Positions 34,915 to 43,868 of a DNA stretch of 64,000 nucleotides are shown here, piece by piece. Source of the DNA: Mesohalobacter halotolerans (GTDB lineage: Bacteria; Bacteroidota; Bacteroidia; Flavobacteriales; Flavobacteriaceae); NCBI RefSeq assembly GCF_006120725.1, contig NZ_SWMU01000001.1:248001-312000 (forward strand), in the 5' to 3' direction. The translations under genes were made by a program, and so were the position numbers. Below the pieces are notes generated by a model. It was given only the letters and a program-made list of their open reading frames with translations, was not told the DNA's origin and made no database searches. How positions within the stretch are numbered: position 1 is the first letter of the stretch; every line of letters begins with the position of its first letter.

Positions 34915-36345
34915 ATGAAATCAAATAAAAAAACAAAAATTGTAGCTACGCTAGGGCCGGCAACATCAAAAAAAGAAGTCTTAAAAGATATGATGGAAGC
35001 TGGTGTGAATATTTTTAGAATCAATTTTTCGCATGCCAACTATGAAGATGTTGAGCAACGCGTAAAAATGATCAGAGAGCTCAACAAAGAATATGGTTTT
35101 AATGCGGGTATTTTAGGAGATTTACAAGGCCCAAAATTACGTGTGGGCGAAATGGAAGAAGGCATAACTGTTCAAAAAGGTGATAAAATCAAATTTAAAA
35201 CTGGCAAAAGGTTTGTTGGCAACAAAACGTTGGCCTACATGAATTATAAAACCTTTCCTCAAGATGTCAAACCCGGTGAGCGCATTTTGCTGGATGATGG
35301 AAAATTGATTTTTGAAGTGCTATCAACAAACAAAGCAGACAGCGTAGAGACAAAAGTGGTGCAAGGCGGACCACTCAAGTCCAATAAAGGCGTTAATCTT
35401 CCCAATACAAAAATTTCTCTTCCTGCTCTCACAGAAAAAGATGTCGAAGATGCCAAGTTTGCCTGCAAAGTAGAAGTCGACTGGATGGCACTTTCTTTTG
35501 TACGTTATGCTAGCGATTTAAAAGTCCTTCAAAAGCTCATTAAAGAACACAGTGACTACAAAATTCCGATTATTGCCAAAATTGAAAAGCCCGAAGGCGT
35601 CAAAAATATTGATAAGATTGCAGCCTATTGTGATGGTTTGATGGTAGCTCGTGGAGATCTTGGTGTTGAAATGCCAGCTCACGAAGTTCCACTCATTCAA
35701 AAAGAGCTTGTCCTTAAAGCCAAGTTGGCTAGAATACCTGTCATTATCGCTACACAAATGATGGAAACCATGATTGACAGCCTCACCCCTACACGTGCTG
35801 AAGTAAATGATGTCGCTAACTCTGTTATGGATGGCGCCGATGCTGTCATGTTAAGTGGTGAAACTTCTGTGGGAAAATACCCCGTTGAAGTGATTCACAA
35901 AATGTGTCAAATCCTTAAAAATGTAGAGAACTCCGAATTAATTAACGTCCCTCATAACCCGCCAAATATCAAAACCAAGCGGTACATTACAAAATCTGTG
36001 TGTTATCACGCTGCCCGTATGGCCAATGAAATCGATGCGACAGCCATCTGTACCTTAACCAATAGTGGCTATACCGCTTTTCAAATATCGGCATGGCGTC
36101 CTGAAGCCCATATTTTGGCCTTTACATCCAATCCACATATATTGACTCAACTCAGTCTGCTTTGGGGTGTCAAAGCCTTTTATTACAATAAATTTGTAAG
36201 TACAGACGCCACAATTGAAGATGTCAACCAAATTGCACATCAAAATAATTTTGTAGAACACGGAGATTACCTGGTCAACCTCGCTTCAATGCCAATTGAA
36301 GATAAAGGTATGGTCAATACCTTGCGGGTTTCTGAAATAGAATAA
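34915..36345 (+). CDS. pyk: Pyruvate kinase
   Basis: The 476-residue glycolytic enzyme begins with the usual KIVATLGPATS and has NFSHA, the catalytic lysine region IIAKIEKPEGV, MVARGDLGVE and ATQMMETMI. It converts phosphoenolpyruvate and ADP to pyruvate and ATP. The C-terminal allosteric domain is present. The gene follows the IPExxxVDY-type gene by 18 bases and precedes the protease/rimK unit by 6. Confidence 0.98.
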   Translation: MKSNKKTKIVATLGPATSKKEVLKDMMEAGVNIFRINFSHANYEDVEQRVKMIRELNKEYGFNAGILGDLQGPKLRVGEMEEGITVQKGDKIKFKTGKRFVGNKTLAYMNYKTFPQDVKPGERILLDDGKLIFEVLSTNKADSVETKVVQGGPLKSNKGVNLPNTKISLPALTEKDVEDAKFACKVEVDWMALSFVRYASDLKVLQKLIKEHSDYKIPIIAKIEKPEGVKNIDKIAAYCDGLMVARGDLGVEMPAHEVPLIQKELVLKAKLARIPVIIATQMMETMIDSLTPTRAEVNDVANSVMDGADAVMLSGETSVGKYPVEVIHKMCQILKNVENSELINVPHNPPNIKTKRYITKSVCYHAARMANEIDATAICTLTNSGYTAFQISAWRPEAHILAFTSNPHILTQLSLLWGVKAFYYNKFVSTDATIEDVNQIAHQNNFVEHGDYLVNLASMPIEDKGMVNTLRVSEIE

Positions 36346-36351
36346 AGTTTT

Positions 36352-36807
36352 ATGTCTAAGCACAAAATTGTCATTGGCCGAACAGATATCGCAGATTTTC
36401 CTCTTTTAGGTTTTAACCAAGTTGAAGTTAAAATTGATACCGGCGCATACACTTCCTCTATTCACTGTAAACACATTGAAGAGGTTTCGGGTCAATTGCG
36501 TTGTGTGTTTTTAGATGAGAAGCATCCTGAATATAGCCTCAAAACACATACGTTTAATGACTTTAAAACCATTCGTGTTAAAAGCAGTAATGGCATCTCT
36601 CAAAAACGTTACGAAATACATTCAAAAATCATATTATTTCATAAAACTTATAGTATTTCGTTGTCCTTAAGCGATCGTCAAGATATGAAGTATCCTGTTT
36701 TATTGGGGCGAAAATTTTTAAATCCTAAGTTTGTAGTCGACCCAGCATTGACTAATTTATCACACAAAAACAACATTTATGAATATCAAAATATTATCCA
36801 GAAATAG
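36352..36807 (+). CDS. Retropepsin-like aspartyl protease (RimB/'ATP-dependent zinc protease' family)
   Basis: The 151-residue protein has the aspartyl protease motif [10 protein letters not shown] (Asp29-Thr-Gly-Ala) and the distal [10 protein letters not shown], which replaces the second lobe in retropepsin-like single-domain proteases. Family members lie beside rimK and are thought to trim or process glutamate tails added to ribosomal protein S6. Here it overlaps the rimK start by 29 bases, so the two are translationally coupled. Confidence 0.88.
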   Translation: MSKHKIVIGRTDIADFPLLGFNQVEVKIDTGAYTSSIHCKHIEEVSGQLRCVFLDEKHPEYSLKTHTFNDFKTIRVKSSNGISQKRYEIHSKIILFHKTYSISLSLSDRQDMKYPVLLGRKFLNPKFVVDPALTNLSHKNNIYEYQNIIQK

Positions 36808-37651
36808 CAAACTTTACTCAACAAAGCGCTTAGTTGAAGCCGCAGAGAAACGCAAGCATAATGTTCAAATTATCGACCCGTTAAAGTGCGATTTAATCAT
36901 AGAGAAACGCAGTCCAAACGTTTACTACAAGGGCGATTATATCCAAGAGACTGATGCAATAATACCGAGAATCGGCGCTTCAGTCACATTTTATGGTACG
37001 GCTGTGGTCCGACAATTTGAAATGATGGGCGCCTTTAGCACCATAGATTCTGAAGCTTTAGTTCGTAGTCGTGACAAATTGAGAAGTCTTCAAGTTTTAA
37101 CCCGTGCTAAAATTGGCCTGCCAAAAACCGTATTTACCAACTATTCTCGTGATGTAGAAGGTGTCATCCAACACGTTGGCGGCACACCTCTGGTAATTAA
37201 ACTTTTAGAAGGCACACAAGGCTTAGGTGTGGTTTTGGCCGAAACTAGAAATGCGGCAAAGTCTGTCATCGAAGCCTTTAATGGACTGCAAGCGCGTGTA
37301 ATTGTACAGGAATTTATCAAAGAAGCCAAAGGCGCAGATATTCGTGTGTTTGTTGTCGATGGTCACGTGGTTGGTGCCATGAAACGTCAAGGTAAAGAAG
37401 GCGAATTTCGTTCAAACTTACATCAAGGCGGCTCTGCAGAAGTCATTGAGTTGAGCGACGAAGAAGAAATTGCTGCCATTAAAGCGGCTAAAGCTATGCG
37501 GCTCGGTGTCGCCGGTGTAGATTTACTCCAAAGTTCTCGTGGCCCACTTATTTTAGAAGTCAATTCCTCACCAGGCCTAGAAGGCATTGAAAAAGCCACC
37601 GGTAAAGATATTGCACGAAAAATTATTCAATATATCGAAAAAAATGTCTAA
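36779..37651 (+). CDS. rimK: RimK-type ATP-grasp glutamate ligase
   Basis: The 290-residue protein matches RimK in length and motifs: [15 protein letters not shown], a Lys-rich ATP loop ([17 protein letters not shown]), [16 protein letters not shown] and the metal site [17 protein letters not shown]. RimK adds glutamates to the C-terminus of ribosomal protein S6. The S6 tail is not in this window. It is followed by an AstE/aspartoacylase-like amidohydrolase overlapping its stop. Confidence 0.94.
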   Translation: MNIKILSRNSKLYSTKRLVEAAEKRKHNVQIIDPLKCDLIIEKRSPNVYYKGDYIQETDAIIPRIGASVTFYGTAVVRQFEMMGAFSTIDSEALVRSRDKLRSLQVLTRAKIGLPKTVFTNYSRDVEGVIQHVGGTPLVIKLLEGTQGLGVVLAETRNAAKSVIEAFNGLQARVIVQEFIKEAKGADIRVFVVDGHVVGAMKRQGKEGEFRSNLHQGGSAEVIELSDEEEIAAIKAAKAMRLGVAGVDLLQSSRGPLILEVNSSPGLEGIEKATGKDIARKIIQYIEKNV

Positions 37652-38639
37652 TACACCTTATGTCGACAACCAAAATGTCTTTCATATTTTAGATGAAAAG
37701 ATATTACCCGGACAACGTAAACGCCTAGACCTGCATACTGCAAAACTCTTTACCACCTCCAGTGTAGAAGTTCCCGTGATTGTAGAGCGCTCTAAAAAAA
37801 AGGGACCTGTCGTCTTAGTGACTGCCGGTATTCATGGTGACGAACTCAACGGTGTTGAAATTGTACGCCAGTTTTTGGCTCAAAAAATGAACAGACCACT
37901 CATTGGGACCATTATTTGTATTCCGGTTTTAAACGTATTTGGGTTTTTAAATATGCAACGCGAGTTTCCCGACGGCAGAGATTTAAATCGCATCTTCCCG
38001 GGCACTAAAAAAGGGCCTTTAGCCAGTCGGTTTGCATATCAACTCACCAATGAAATCTTACCGGCTGTCGATTATGCTTTTGATTTTCACACCGGTGGTG
38101 CTAAACGCTTTAATGCAGCTCAGATTAGAATCGCTAAAAATGATTCCACTTTAAAAACACTGGCTGAAGTATTTAATGCACCGTTTACAGTCTATTCTTC
38201 AAACATTAAAAAATCATACCGCTCGACCTGTAAGCAACACAATATTCCGGTTTTATTGTATGAAGGCGGCAAATCTGCAGACAACGATCCCGGTATCACT
38301 AAGCACGGCTTAGATGGCTTACGCCGGGTTTTGAAACACCTCGGTATGCTCAAAGCGGAGTTTTCGCCCTCAAGACCTACAAAACCTTCAGTTTTTATCC
38401 ATAAGACCAAATGGATCAGAGCCAAATACAGCGGCCTGCTTCACGTTAAAATCGACATTGGCCAGTGGGTAAACAAAGGCGAAGAAATGGCACATATCAC
38501 CGATCCGTATGGAGGTTTTAAACATGTTTTAAAAGCTCGTGAAGCGGGCTATGTGATCAATGTAAACCAATCACCCATGGTTTATCAAGGCGATGCCGTA
38601 TTTCATATTTCAAGACAAGTTGATGATGACCAAAGCTGA
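37644..38639 (+). CDS. Succinylglutamate desuccinylase/aspartoacylase-family (M14-like) zinc hydrolase
   Basis: The ATG at 37644 (ATGTCTAA, overlapping the rimK stop) is preferred to 37587, giving 331 residues. Zinc ligands are visible in GIHGDELNG (His64, Glu67) and DFHTGG, and a catalytic Glu in [10 protein letters not shown]-terminal barrel-like domain ([20 protein letters not shown]) follows. The family removes acyl or amino acid groups from amino acid ends. Beside RimK and an aspartyl protease, it may trim glutamylated tails. That role is an inference. Confidence 0.88.
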   Translation: MSNTPYVDNQNVFHILDEKILPGQRKRLDLHTAKLFTTSSVEVPVIVERSKKKGPVVLVTAGIHGDELNGVEIVRQFLAQKMNRPLIGTIICIPVLNVFGFLNMQREFPDGRDLNRIFPGTKKGPLASRFAYQLTNEILPAVDYAFDFHTGGAKRFNAAQIRIAKNDSTLKTLAEVFNAPFTVYSSNIKKSYRSTCKQHNIPVLLYEGGKSADNDPGITKHGLDGLRRVLKHLGMLKAEFSPSRPTKPSVFIHKTKWIRAKYSGLLHVKIDIGQWVNKGEEMAHITDPYGGFKHVLKAREAGYVINVNQSPMVYQGDAVFHISRQVDDDQS

Positions 38640-39189
38640 AATTAGAAATTTATACAAGCAAAAACGTCAACACTTATCTGCGCTTCAAATAGAAGAAAAC
38701 AGCATAGCTATTGCCAATCAAGCTTTGCAACTCGATATCTGGCAACACACGTATTACCATTTGTTTTTAAGCATGGCGCGACACAAAGAAGTCGACACCT
38801 CAATGCTATTGCACGTCTTACAAGGCAAAGACAAACAAGTCGTGGTCAGTAAAACCCATTTTAAAACGCATTCGCTCAGCCATTTTTTGTTGACCGATGC
38901 CACCATCATCAAAGAAAATAGTTTTGGTATTCCCGAGCCTCAAGACGGTTTAGAAGTGCCAGTCCACAAAATTGATGTAGTCTTTGTGCCACTCCTAGCC
39001 TTTGACCAAAACGGGCATCGCATAGGTTACGGTCAAGGTTTTTACGACCGCTTTCTCAATGAATGCCGAAACGACACCCTTAAGGTTGGCCTGTCGTTTT
39101 TTGAGCCTTTAGACCAAGCCTTACAGCCTCAAACTCACGATGTCGCTCTTGATGTCGTAATCACACCGGAACAGCATTATTGGTTTTGA
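38623..39189 (+). CDS. 5-formyltetrahydrofolate cyclo-ligase
   Basis: About 188 residues from ATG 38623 (or 38626), which overlaps the end of the preceding gene. The start at 38593 would add a non-conserved tail. The N-terminus [41 protein letters not shown] and the C-terminal DVVITPEQ are family hallmarks. The enzyme converts 5-formyl-THF to 5,10-methenyl-THF using ATP. It ends the pyk-rimK gene string. Confidence 0.93.
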   Translation: MMTKAEIRNLYKQKRQHLSALQIEENSIAIANQALQLDIWQHTYYHLFLSMARHKEVDTSMLLHVLQGKDKQVVVSKTHFKTHSLSHFLLTDATIIKENSFGIPEPQDGLEVPVHKIDVVFVPLLAFDQNGHRIGYGQGFYDRFLNECRNDTLKVGLSFFEPLDQALQPQTHDVALDVVITPEQHYWF

Positions 39190-39318
39190 TAAAGCTTGCA
39201 AGTTTGCTACTTTACACTACTCAAAAACATCAGCCATTGCTCCTCTAGGCTTTAAATCTCTATCAATTTTTTGATGGGTTGGGGATTATTTGTTAGTTTT
39301 AAACTCATTCATATTTAA

Positions 39319-40359
39319 ATGAATCAACTACCATTTTCTTCGAATATTAACATTAGTGCATTATCTAGTGTTTTTAATAATACTTCAGCAACATATAAAT
39401 TTTATTGGTTTTTAGCAATAATTGAAGAGATAGAAAAGGGGAAAAAAGAAATTGAAAAAAAGAGGTTATTCTCTAGAATGGTAGCAAATGCTTGGTATCC
39501 TATTAATTATTTCAAAGTATCTTTTGGGAGTCAAGATAACATTTCTGAAATTATTAAATATCTAGTAAATAATACAGAATTAGCAATTAATGAGGACAAG
39601 ATAAAAATCTACAAATATTTAATCAATAGCAAAAATTTTAAATTATCTAAAACACTATTTCATTTAGATAAAAATGTTCCACATTGGTTTTTGAGTCCTT
39701 GGTTTAGGGGTTATAAAAAAAGTATGATTTATTCTCAATCTAATGAAAATGACTACTATACTATATACAAATTACATAAAAATTTAATTAGTGTTAATGA
39801 AAATTGGTTTTCTTATATAAGTGCTAATGCTAAAATCCTGAAAGAATATACATACTGGAACTTGGCTAACTTCTTACAGAAAAAGAATCCATTAACACCA
39901 GACATCGTCAGTAAACTCATCAAACCAGCAAAGAGAAATGCTTTAACATATCAGAGAAATAATTTTTGGAATATTTACTTAGATGAAAGCAAAGAAGTTA
40001 AGTGTATATTTACTGGTGAAAAATTATCAAAGTCTAATTATGAGTTAGATCATTTTGTTCCATATTCATTTGTATCTCATGATTTAATTTGGAACCTTGT
40101 TCCTGTAAAATCTGGTTTTAACAGTTCAAAGAACAATAAATTACCAATTATCGAAAAGCATTTTGATAGCTTTTTTAAAGTACAAAAAGATGCATTGAAT
40201 CTGCTAGATAACAGGTTAAAAAAAAGATTCAAAGAAGAATATATTACTATATTCAATTCCTTTAAAGCTCCGCAGGACTTTAATTATCAAAAGCTTAAAG
40301 ATACAATTGAGCCTTTAATTTCCGTTGCAAATAATAATGGATTTGAATTTTTAGAATAA
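39319..40359 (+). CDS. HNH endonuclease domain protein, possible defence nuclease
   Basis: The 346-residue protein has a helical N-terminal region (residues 1-215, several Trp and aromatic clusters, no named family). A C-terminal HNH nuclease domain follows: CIFTGEKL (Cys229), ELDHFVPYS (Asp244-His245), IWNLVP (Asn259) and FNSSKNNKLP (Asn268). The codons are visibly richer in A and T than in the flanking pyk-rimK genes, which suggests horizontal acquisition. It shares one base with the next gene (TAATG), so both are translated together. The target and trigger are unknown. Confidence 0.85.
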   Translation: MNQLPFSSNINISALSSVFNNTSATYKFYWFLAIIEEIEKGKKEIEKKRLFSRMVANAWYPINYFKVSFGSQDNISEIIKYLVNNTELAINEDKIKIYKYLINSKNFKLSKTLFHLDKNVPHWFLSPWFRGYKKSMIYSQSNENDYYTIYKLHKNLISVNENWFSYISANAKILKEYTYWNLANFLQKKNPLTPDIVSKLIKPAKRNALTYQRNNFWNIYLDESKEVKCIFTGEKLSKSNYELDHFVPYSFVSHDLIWNLVPVKSGFNSSKNNKLPIIEKHFDSFFKVQKDALNLLDNRLKKRFKEEYITIFNSFKAPQDFNYQKLKDTIEPLISVANNNGFEFLE

Positions 40360-41216
40360 TGTCTGAAAATCTAAACTCACACCACACCGCTAAAGAACGC
40401 GAGAAAATGTCTTTTCCAACCCGTATTTTATTGGAAAGAAAATTATTTCATGGTAAAATTTTAGATTTTGGATGTGGATTTGGCAAAGATGTTGAAGAAC
40501 TAAACGCAAAAGGAATTGATATCATCGGTTTTGATCCATATTATCAACCAGATTATCCAAAGAAAAAATTTAACACCATTATTTGTCATTATGTGCTGAA
40601 TGTTCTTAAAAAGCAAGAACAAGCAAAGGTTTTATTTGAAGTATCCCGATTATTAAAATTTGGAGGTAAAGCCTATTTTAGCGTTAGACGAGATATTAAA
40701 AAACAAGGCTTTAGAACCCATTTTATACATAAAGTTAAGACCTACCAAACCAATGTGGTTTTGCCCTTTAAAAGCGTTTATAAAAACGAGAATGTAGAAA
40801 TTTATGAATACCAACATTATTGCTTTTTAAACCAAAACAAAGCCGATGTTAGTCCTTTTTTTGAGAGATTAGAACCTAAAGAGCAAGTCGGCGAATTAGC
40901 AAGTTGTTTTGCTTTTAAAGATAAATATCCAGTATCTAAAGGTCATAGTTTGGTAATTCCAAAACGTGTCGTTTCAAGCTATTTTGATTTGACTTTTAAA
41001 GAACAGTCCGCTTGTTGGTTTTTAGTCAATTTAGTTAAGGCAGAACTTCAAAAAACCCATCAGGCTGATGGTTTTAATATTGGTATCAATTCTGGCATTG
41101 CTGCTGGACAAACTGTGATGCATTGCCATATCCATATCATTCCTCGCTATCAAGGCGACATAAAAAACCCTCGCGGTGGCATTAGAGGTATTATTCCAAA
41201 AAAGAAAGATTATTAA
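40359..41216 (+). CDS. Bifunctional class I SAM-dependent methyltransferase / HIT-family protein
   Basis: This is a 285-residue fusion. The N-terminal half (about 1-165) is a small Rossmann methyltransferase with motif I LDFGCGFGKD (35-44), acidic motif II FDPYYQPDY and a post-motif segment ICHYVLNVL. It lacks the NPPY-type motif of DNA base methylases. The C-terminal half (about 166-285) is a HIT domain with the nucleotide-phosphate motif HCHIHIIPRY (His255, His257, His259). HIT proteins hydrolyse or transfer nucleoside monophosphates. The upstream HNH gene is its likely partner. Confidence 0.88.
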   Translation: MSENLNSHHTAKEREKMSFPTRILLERKLFHGKILDFGCGFGKDVEELNAKGIDIIGFDPYYQPDYPKKKFNTIICHYVLNVLKKQEQAKVLFEVSRLLKFGGKAYFSVRRDIKKQGFRTHFIHKVKTYQTNVVLPFKSVYKNENVEIYEYQHYCFLNQNKADVSPFFERLEPKEQVGELASCFAFKDKYPVSKGHSLVIPKRVVSSYFDLTFKEQSACWFLVNLVKAELQKTHQADGFNIGINSGIAAGQTVMHCHIHIIPRYQGDIKNPRGGIRGIIPKKKDY

Positions 41217-41449
41217 ACCTACAAAACTTTTAAAACCCTTACCCGTTTGCTTGAAGTCTTTCCTATGATTTTCTGCCCCTGAGATTGCTTATTACTTTTA
41301 ACCCATCAACTTTACAACTATCAATAACCAACAACCAATGTTAACTTTAATGTTAATTTTTTTCTTTCATAATATGATATATATCAGCATTTTATAGGTT
41401 TTATGTAAAATTAATGTTAGGTAAAAGTAAATAATACGTAAATATATCT

Positions 41450-41457
41450 TATATTTG
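41450..41457 (+). promoter_or_regulatory. Candidate -7 element (TATATTTG) for the MORN-like secreted protein
   Basis: TATATTTG matches TANNTTTG and ends 26 bases before the ATG at 41484. No TTTG is seen at the -33 distance. The next gene has its own terminator, so a single-gene transcript is likely. Confidence 0.45.
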
Positions 41458-41483
41458 TTACCTAAACATTAAATAACAAGACC

Positions 41484-41834
41484 ATGAGAACAATGATGAT
41501 TATAGCAGCGTGTCTTTTTAGTGGAATGCTATTTGCCCAAGAAAGCAATGTAGATTATTTCAAAAAAGGCGATTTAGTGAAAGGTATTTTTTACTATGAT
41601 AATGGTGTGATTCAACAAGAAGGCACCTATAAAGATGGTAAACTTCACGGGCAATGGATTGCCTACGATAGAGATGGCAAAAAAAATGCTGTGGCTTACT
41701 ATCACGAAGGACAAAAAACTGGTAAGTGGTTCTTTTGGCAAGAAAATAAATTGGTAGAAGTCGATTACGACTACAATAAAATTGCACAAGTCACAACTTA
41801 TAAAAATGAAAGCATTTATGCCATTGAAGAATAG
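41484..41834 (+). CDS. Small secreted MORN-repeat (YwqK-like) protein
   Basis: The 116-residue protein has a signal peptide (cleavage after LFA-Q, residues 18-19). It then carries three short MORN-type repeats, recognisable as GxYxxGxxxGxW spacing (EGTYKDGKLHGQWIAYD, EGQKTGKWFFW). Such proteins are common in Flavobacteria and their function is not known. Annotation as an antitoxin by the YwqK name is not supported here because there is no partner toxin gene. It is followed by a strong terminator. Confidence 0.85.
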   Translation: MRTMMIIAACLFSGMLFAQESNVDYFKKGDLVKGIFYYDNGVIQQEGTYKDGKLHGQWIAYDRDGKKNAVAYYHEGQKTGKWFFWQENKLVEVDYDYNKIAQVTTYKNESIYAIEE

Positions 41835-41857
41835 CACAAAACACATTGAGTTTTATT

Positions 41858-41890
41858 AAAAAACCCGTATTGACAGATACGGGTTTTTTT
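41858..41890 (+). terminator. Intrinsic terminator after the MORN-like gene
   Basis: CCCGTAT (41864-41870) and ATACGGG (41877-41883) form a 7-bp stem extended by flanking A and T pairs, with a 6-base loop TGACAG. The stem is preceded by six A and followed by seven T, so it can work in both directions. It starts 24 bases after the stop codon. Confidence 0.88.
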
Positions 41891-41982
41891 ATGGCTTTAC
41901 CTCATAGCGATAAGTATAACAAGGTCTTCAGTTAAATTATGACAGTATCGTATTTCCACCGTATAAAGATTTTAGATTCAAA

Positions 41983-42020
41983 AGACTGCCACGCCTTCCT
42001 AAAATTAGGCTCGCAGTGAT
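41983..42020. repeat. Partial copy of an intergenic palindromic repeat
   Basis: The segment containing CTTCCTAAAATTAGGCTCGC followed by AGTGATG resembles the right half of the element at 42808-42873 (CTCCTAAAGTCGGACTCGC then AGTGACG). The left half is not present. It is likely a degraded or half copy of a REP-like element. Confidence 0.55.
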
Positions 42021-42170
42021 GTGTATTCTACCTTGTGATTTTCAAAAACGTTTAACTATTATGTTTATATAATCAGTATTTTTGATGACTAATATCATAT
42101 ATTTATCGTATTGCTGTAAGTAATTTTGTGGCTATCCGTACAAACAAAATAATATCAAAACATTTTTAAT

Positions 42171-42791
42171 ATGAATACCGTCATAGATTTAAACACCATA
42201 TTGCAAAACGCTATAAATGCAAGCATGTTTTACCAAGAATTTAAAACCTTAGTCAACGACTTAATTGATAAAGGACAGTCGACAGGACATACTCAAAACG
42301 AAGATATGTTGCATTATTCTAAAATGTCTGTCAGACGTATAAAACGTTGGGACAAAACCTTTAAATTTTCAGAAAGCGACAAAACCTTTTTTGAAAATCT
42401 ATCTCAACCCATAACCTTTTTAGTCATAGCCGAAGGCTGGTGCGGTGATGCAGCTCATGCCCTGCCAATTCTCAACAAAATTGCTGAAACTTCTCCAAAC
42501 CTCGAACTCAAAGTCGTGTTGAGAGACGATAACGACGAGTTAATGCAAGAGTTTCTGACCAACGGTGGCAAAGCTATTCCCAAACTGATTGCGCTTGATA
42601 ATAATAACAATGTCCTGTTTACCTGGGGTCCAAGACCTAAAGAAGCCACTGAAATGGTTAAAGCCTACAAAGAAAAGTACGGACAACTCACCCCTGAGTT
42701 TAAAGAAGACCTCCAAAAATGGTATAATAAAGATAAGGGTCAAAGCACGGTTAAAGACATCAGAACCCAGTTAGAAGCTGTTGCATTATAG
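42171..42791 (+). CDS. Thioredoxin-like family protein
   Basis: The 206-residue cytoplasmic protein has a thioredoxin fold at about residues 70-175. The active-site region is AEGWCGDAAHALP, a single Cys in a C-x-x-x pattern, so the second redox cysteine is missing. The cis-Pro loop GGKAIPKLIAL is intact. Without a CXXC pair it may act as a monothiol reductant or have lost redox function. No signal peptide is seen. It is convergent with truB, with the repeat element in the gap. Confidence 0.85.
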   Translation: MNTVIDLNTILQNAINASMFYQEFKTLVNDLIDKGQSTGHTQNEDMLHYSKMSVRRIKRWDKTFKFSESDKTFFENLSQPITFLVIAEGWCGDAAHALPILNKIAETSPNLELKVVLRDDNDELMQEFLTNGGKAIPKLIALDNNNNVLFTWGPRPKEATEMVKAYKEKYGQLTPEFKEDLQKWYNKDKGQSTVKDIRTQLEAVAL

Positions 42792-42807
42792 CAGCTTTGT
42801 GTTTTCA

Positions 42808-42873
42808 GCGTCATTGCGAGCAGGCACGACGAAGCCTGCCTCGCCCTCCTAAAGTCGGACTCGCAGTGACGGG
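42808..42873. repeat. REP-like intergenic palindromic element
   Basis: The outer arms CGTCATTGCGAG (from 42810) and CTCGCAGTGACG are inverted copies with two mismatches. An inner stem GCAGGC/GCCTGC encloses ACGACGAA. The element is richer in G and C than the flanks and lies between convergent genes. A half copy occurs at 41983-42020. Similar GTCATTGCGAG-type elements are dispersed in many bacterial genomes. Confidence 0.75.
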
Positions 42874-42877
42874 TTAC

Positions 42878-43585
42878 TCAATCCAACGCTTCGATAAACT
42901 GCTCCAAATTCAAAGCTTGGTCTAATGTAAATTCACCAACAGCTGTTCGTTGCAAAGCAGACAAATATGCCCCACTGTCTAAAGCTTGTCCAAAATCATG
43001 TGCTAAGCTACGAATATAAGTGCCTTTGCTGCACTGCACTTTAAATTGGACTTTGGGCAAGTCAACAGCTGTGATATCAAACCTCGTAATTTCAACTTCA
43101 CGCTTGGGAATATCAACCGCTTCGCCTTGTCTAGCATACTCGTAGAGGCGTTTGCCATCTTTTTTTAAAGCGGAGAAAATAGGTGGTTGTTGTTGTATTT
43201 TACCCGTAAAATCTTGACTTTTAGCCTTTATCCTGTCCTCGTTCAAGTGATTAATAGGAAATTCAGCATCAATTTCGGTTTCCATATCAAAGGAAGGTCT
43301 CGTGGCGCCAAAGGTGATTTCACCCGTGTAAGTTTTGGGTTGTCCCATCAATTCGGGTATAGTTTTGGTGGCTTTTCCCGTACAAATAATGACTAAGCCT
43401 GTGGCCAAAGGATCGAGCGTGCCGGCATGACCCACTTTTATTTTTTTGAGGTGATATTGTTGCTTGATCAACCAACGCACTTTGTTGACCAATTGGAACG
43501 ACGTCCAACGTAAAGGTTTGTCAAAACATAATACGGCACCATTGAGGAAATTGTCTTTTGAAAATTCAGAGGGATTCAAGCTCAA
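42878..43585 (-). CDS. truB: tRNA pseudouridine(55) synthase
   Basis: The 235-residue protein has the catalytic motif GHAGTLDPLATGLV (Asp58), the KPLRWTSFQLVNKVR start region, and the RNA-contact segment QQQPPIFSALKKDGKRLYEYAR. It makes the universal pseudouridine in the T loop of tRNAs. It lies 3 bases after the DUF3098 gene, a typical Bacteroidota cluster, though the uppP gene often found between them is absent. Confidence 0.97.
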   Translation of the reverse strand: MSLNPSEFSKDNFLNGAVLCFDKPLRWTSFQLVNKVRWLIKQQYHLKKIKVGHAGTLDPLATGLVIICTGKATKTIPELMGQPKTYTGEITFGATRPSFDMETEIDAEFPINHLNEDRIKAKSQDFTGKIQQQPPIFSALKKDGKRLYEYARQGEAVDIPKREVEITRFDITAVDLPKVQFKVQCSKGTYIRSLAHDFGQALDSGAYLSALQRTAVGEFTLDQALNLEQFIEALD

Positions 43586-43588
43586 ATC

Positions 43589-43864
43589 TTAAGATTTCTT
43601 CTTTTTGGGATTGAGTAGAATGGCGTAGACCTCTATTGCAAACCCAATAATAACGATGCTCGGCGCCAGACGAATACGTCGTGGGCTAAAAATATCAGGG
43701 TTAAACACTTCCGGGTCATCACTACCGCCACCACTCATAAGTATAAACCCGATGGCAATCACTACCAAGCCAATGATCATAAACACATAGTTTTTGCGCT
43801 TAAAAATAAAGGCGTTTTTTTTCTGTGTTTTCAACTCTTCTTTGCGTTTGCTTTCTCCACCCAT
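43589..43864 (-). CDS. DUF3098-family small membrane protein
   Basis: The 91-residue protein has two hydrophobic helices (about residues 27-45 and 67-85) separated by a short polar loop (SGGGSDDPEVFNPDIFSPRR). This layout and the position between ftsX and truB are typical of DUF3098 proteins of Bacteroidota. Function is unknown. A cell-division link is suggested only by neighbourhood. Confidence 0.85.
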   Translation of the reverse strand: MGGESKRKEELKTQKKNAFIFKRKNYVFMIIGLVVIAIGFILMSGGGSDDPEVFNPDIFSPRRIRLAPSIVIIGFAIEVYAILLNPKKKKS

Positions 43865-43868
43865 AATT

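Larger units (their letters stand above)
41835..42170. other. Intergenic region with terminator, repeat remnant and -7-like boxes
   Basis: This 336-base gap holds the terminator at 41858-41890, a partial copy of the repeat at 41983-42020, and two -7-like boxes before the thioredoxin-like gene (TATTTTTG at 42077-42084 and TAATTTTG at 42121-42128). Neither box has a TTTG at the -33 distance. No coding potential was seen. Confidence 0.5.

Noticed and set aside
40359-41216. Reading the methyltransferase-HIT gene with the HNH gene as a classical restriction-modification system
   Set aside because: The methyltransferase has no NPPY/DPPY or PCQ motif of DNA methylases, and the fused HIT domain is not part of known restriction systems.
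41484-41834. Toxin-antitoxin annotation for the MORN-repeat protein
   Set aside because: It has a secretion signal and no neighbouring toxin-like gene, so the name inherited from YwqK is not meaningful here.
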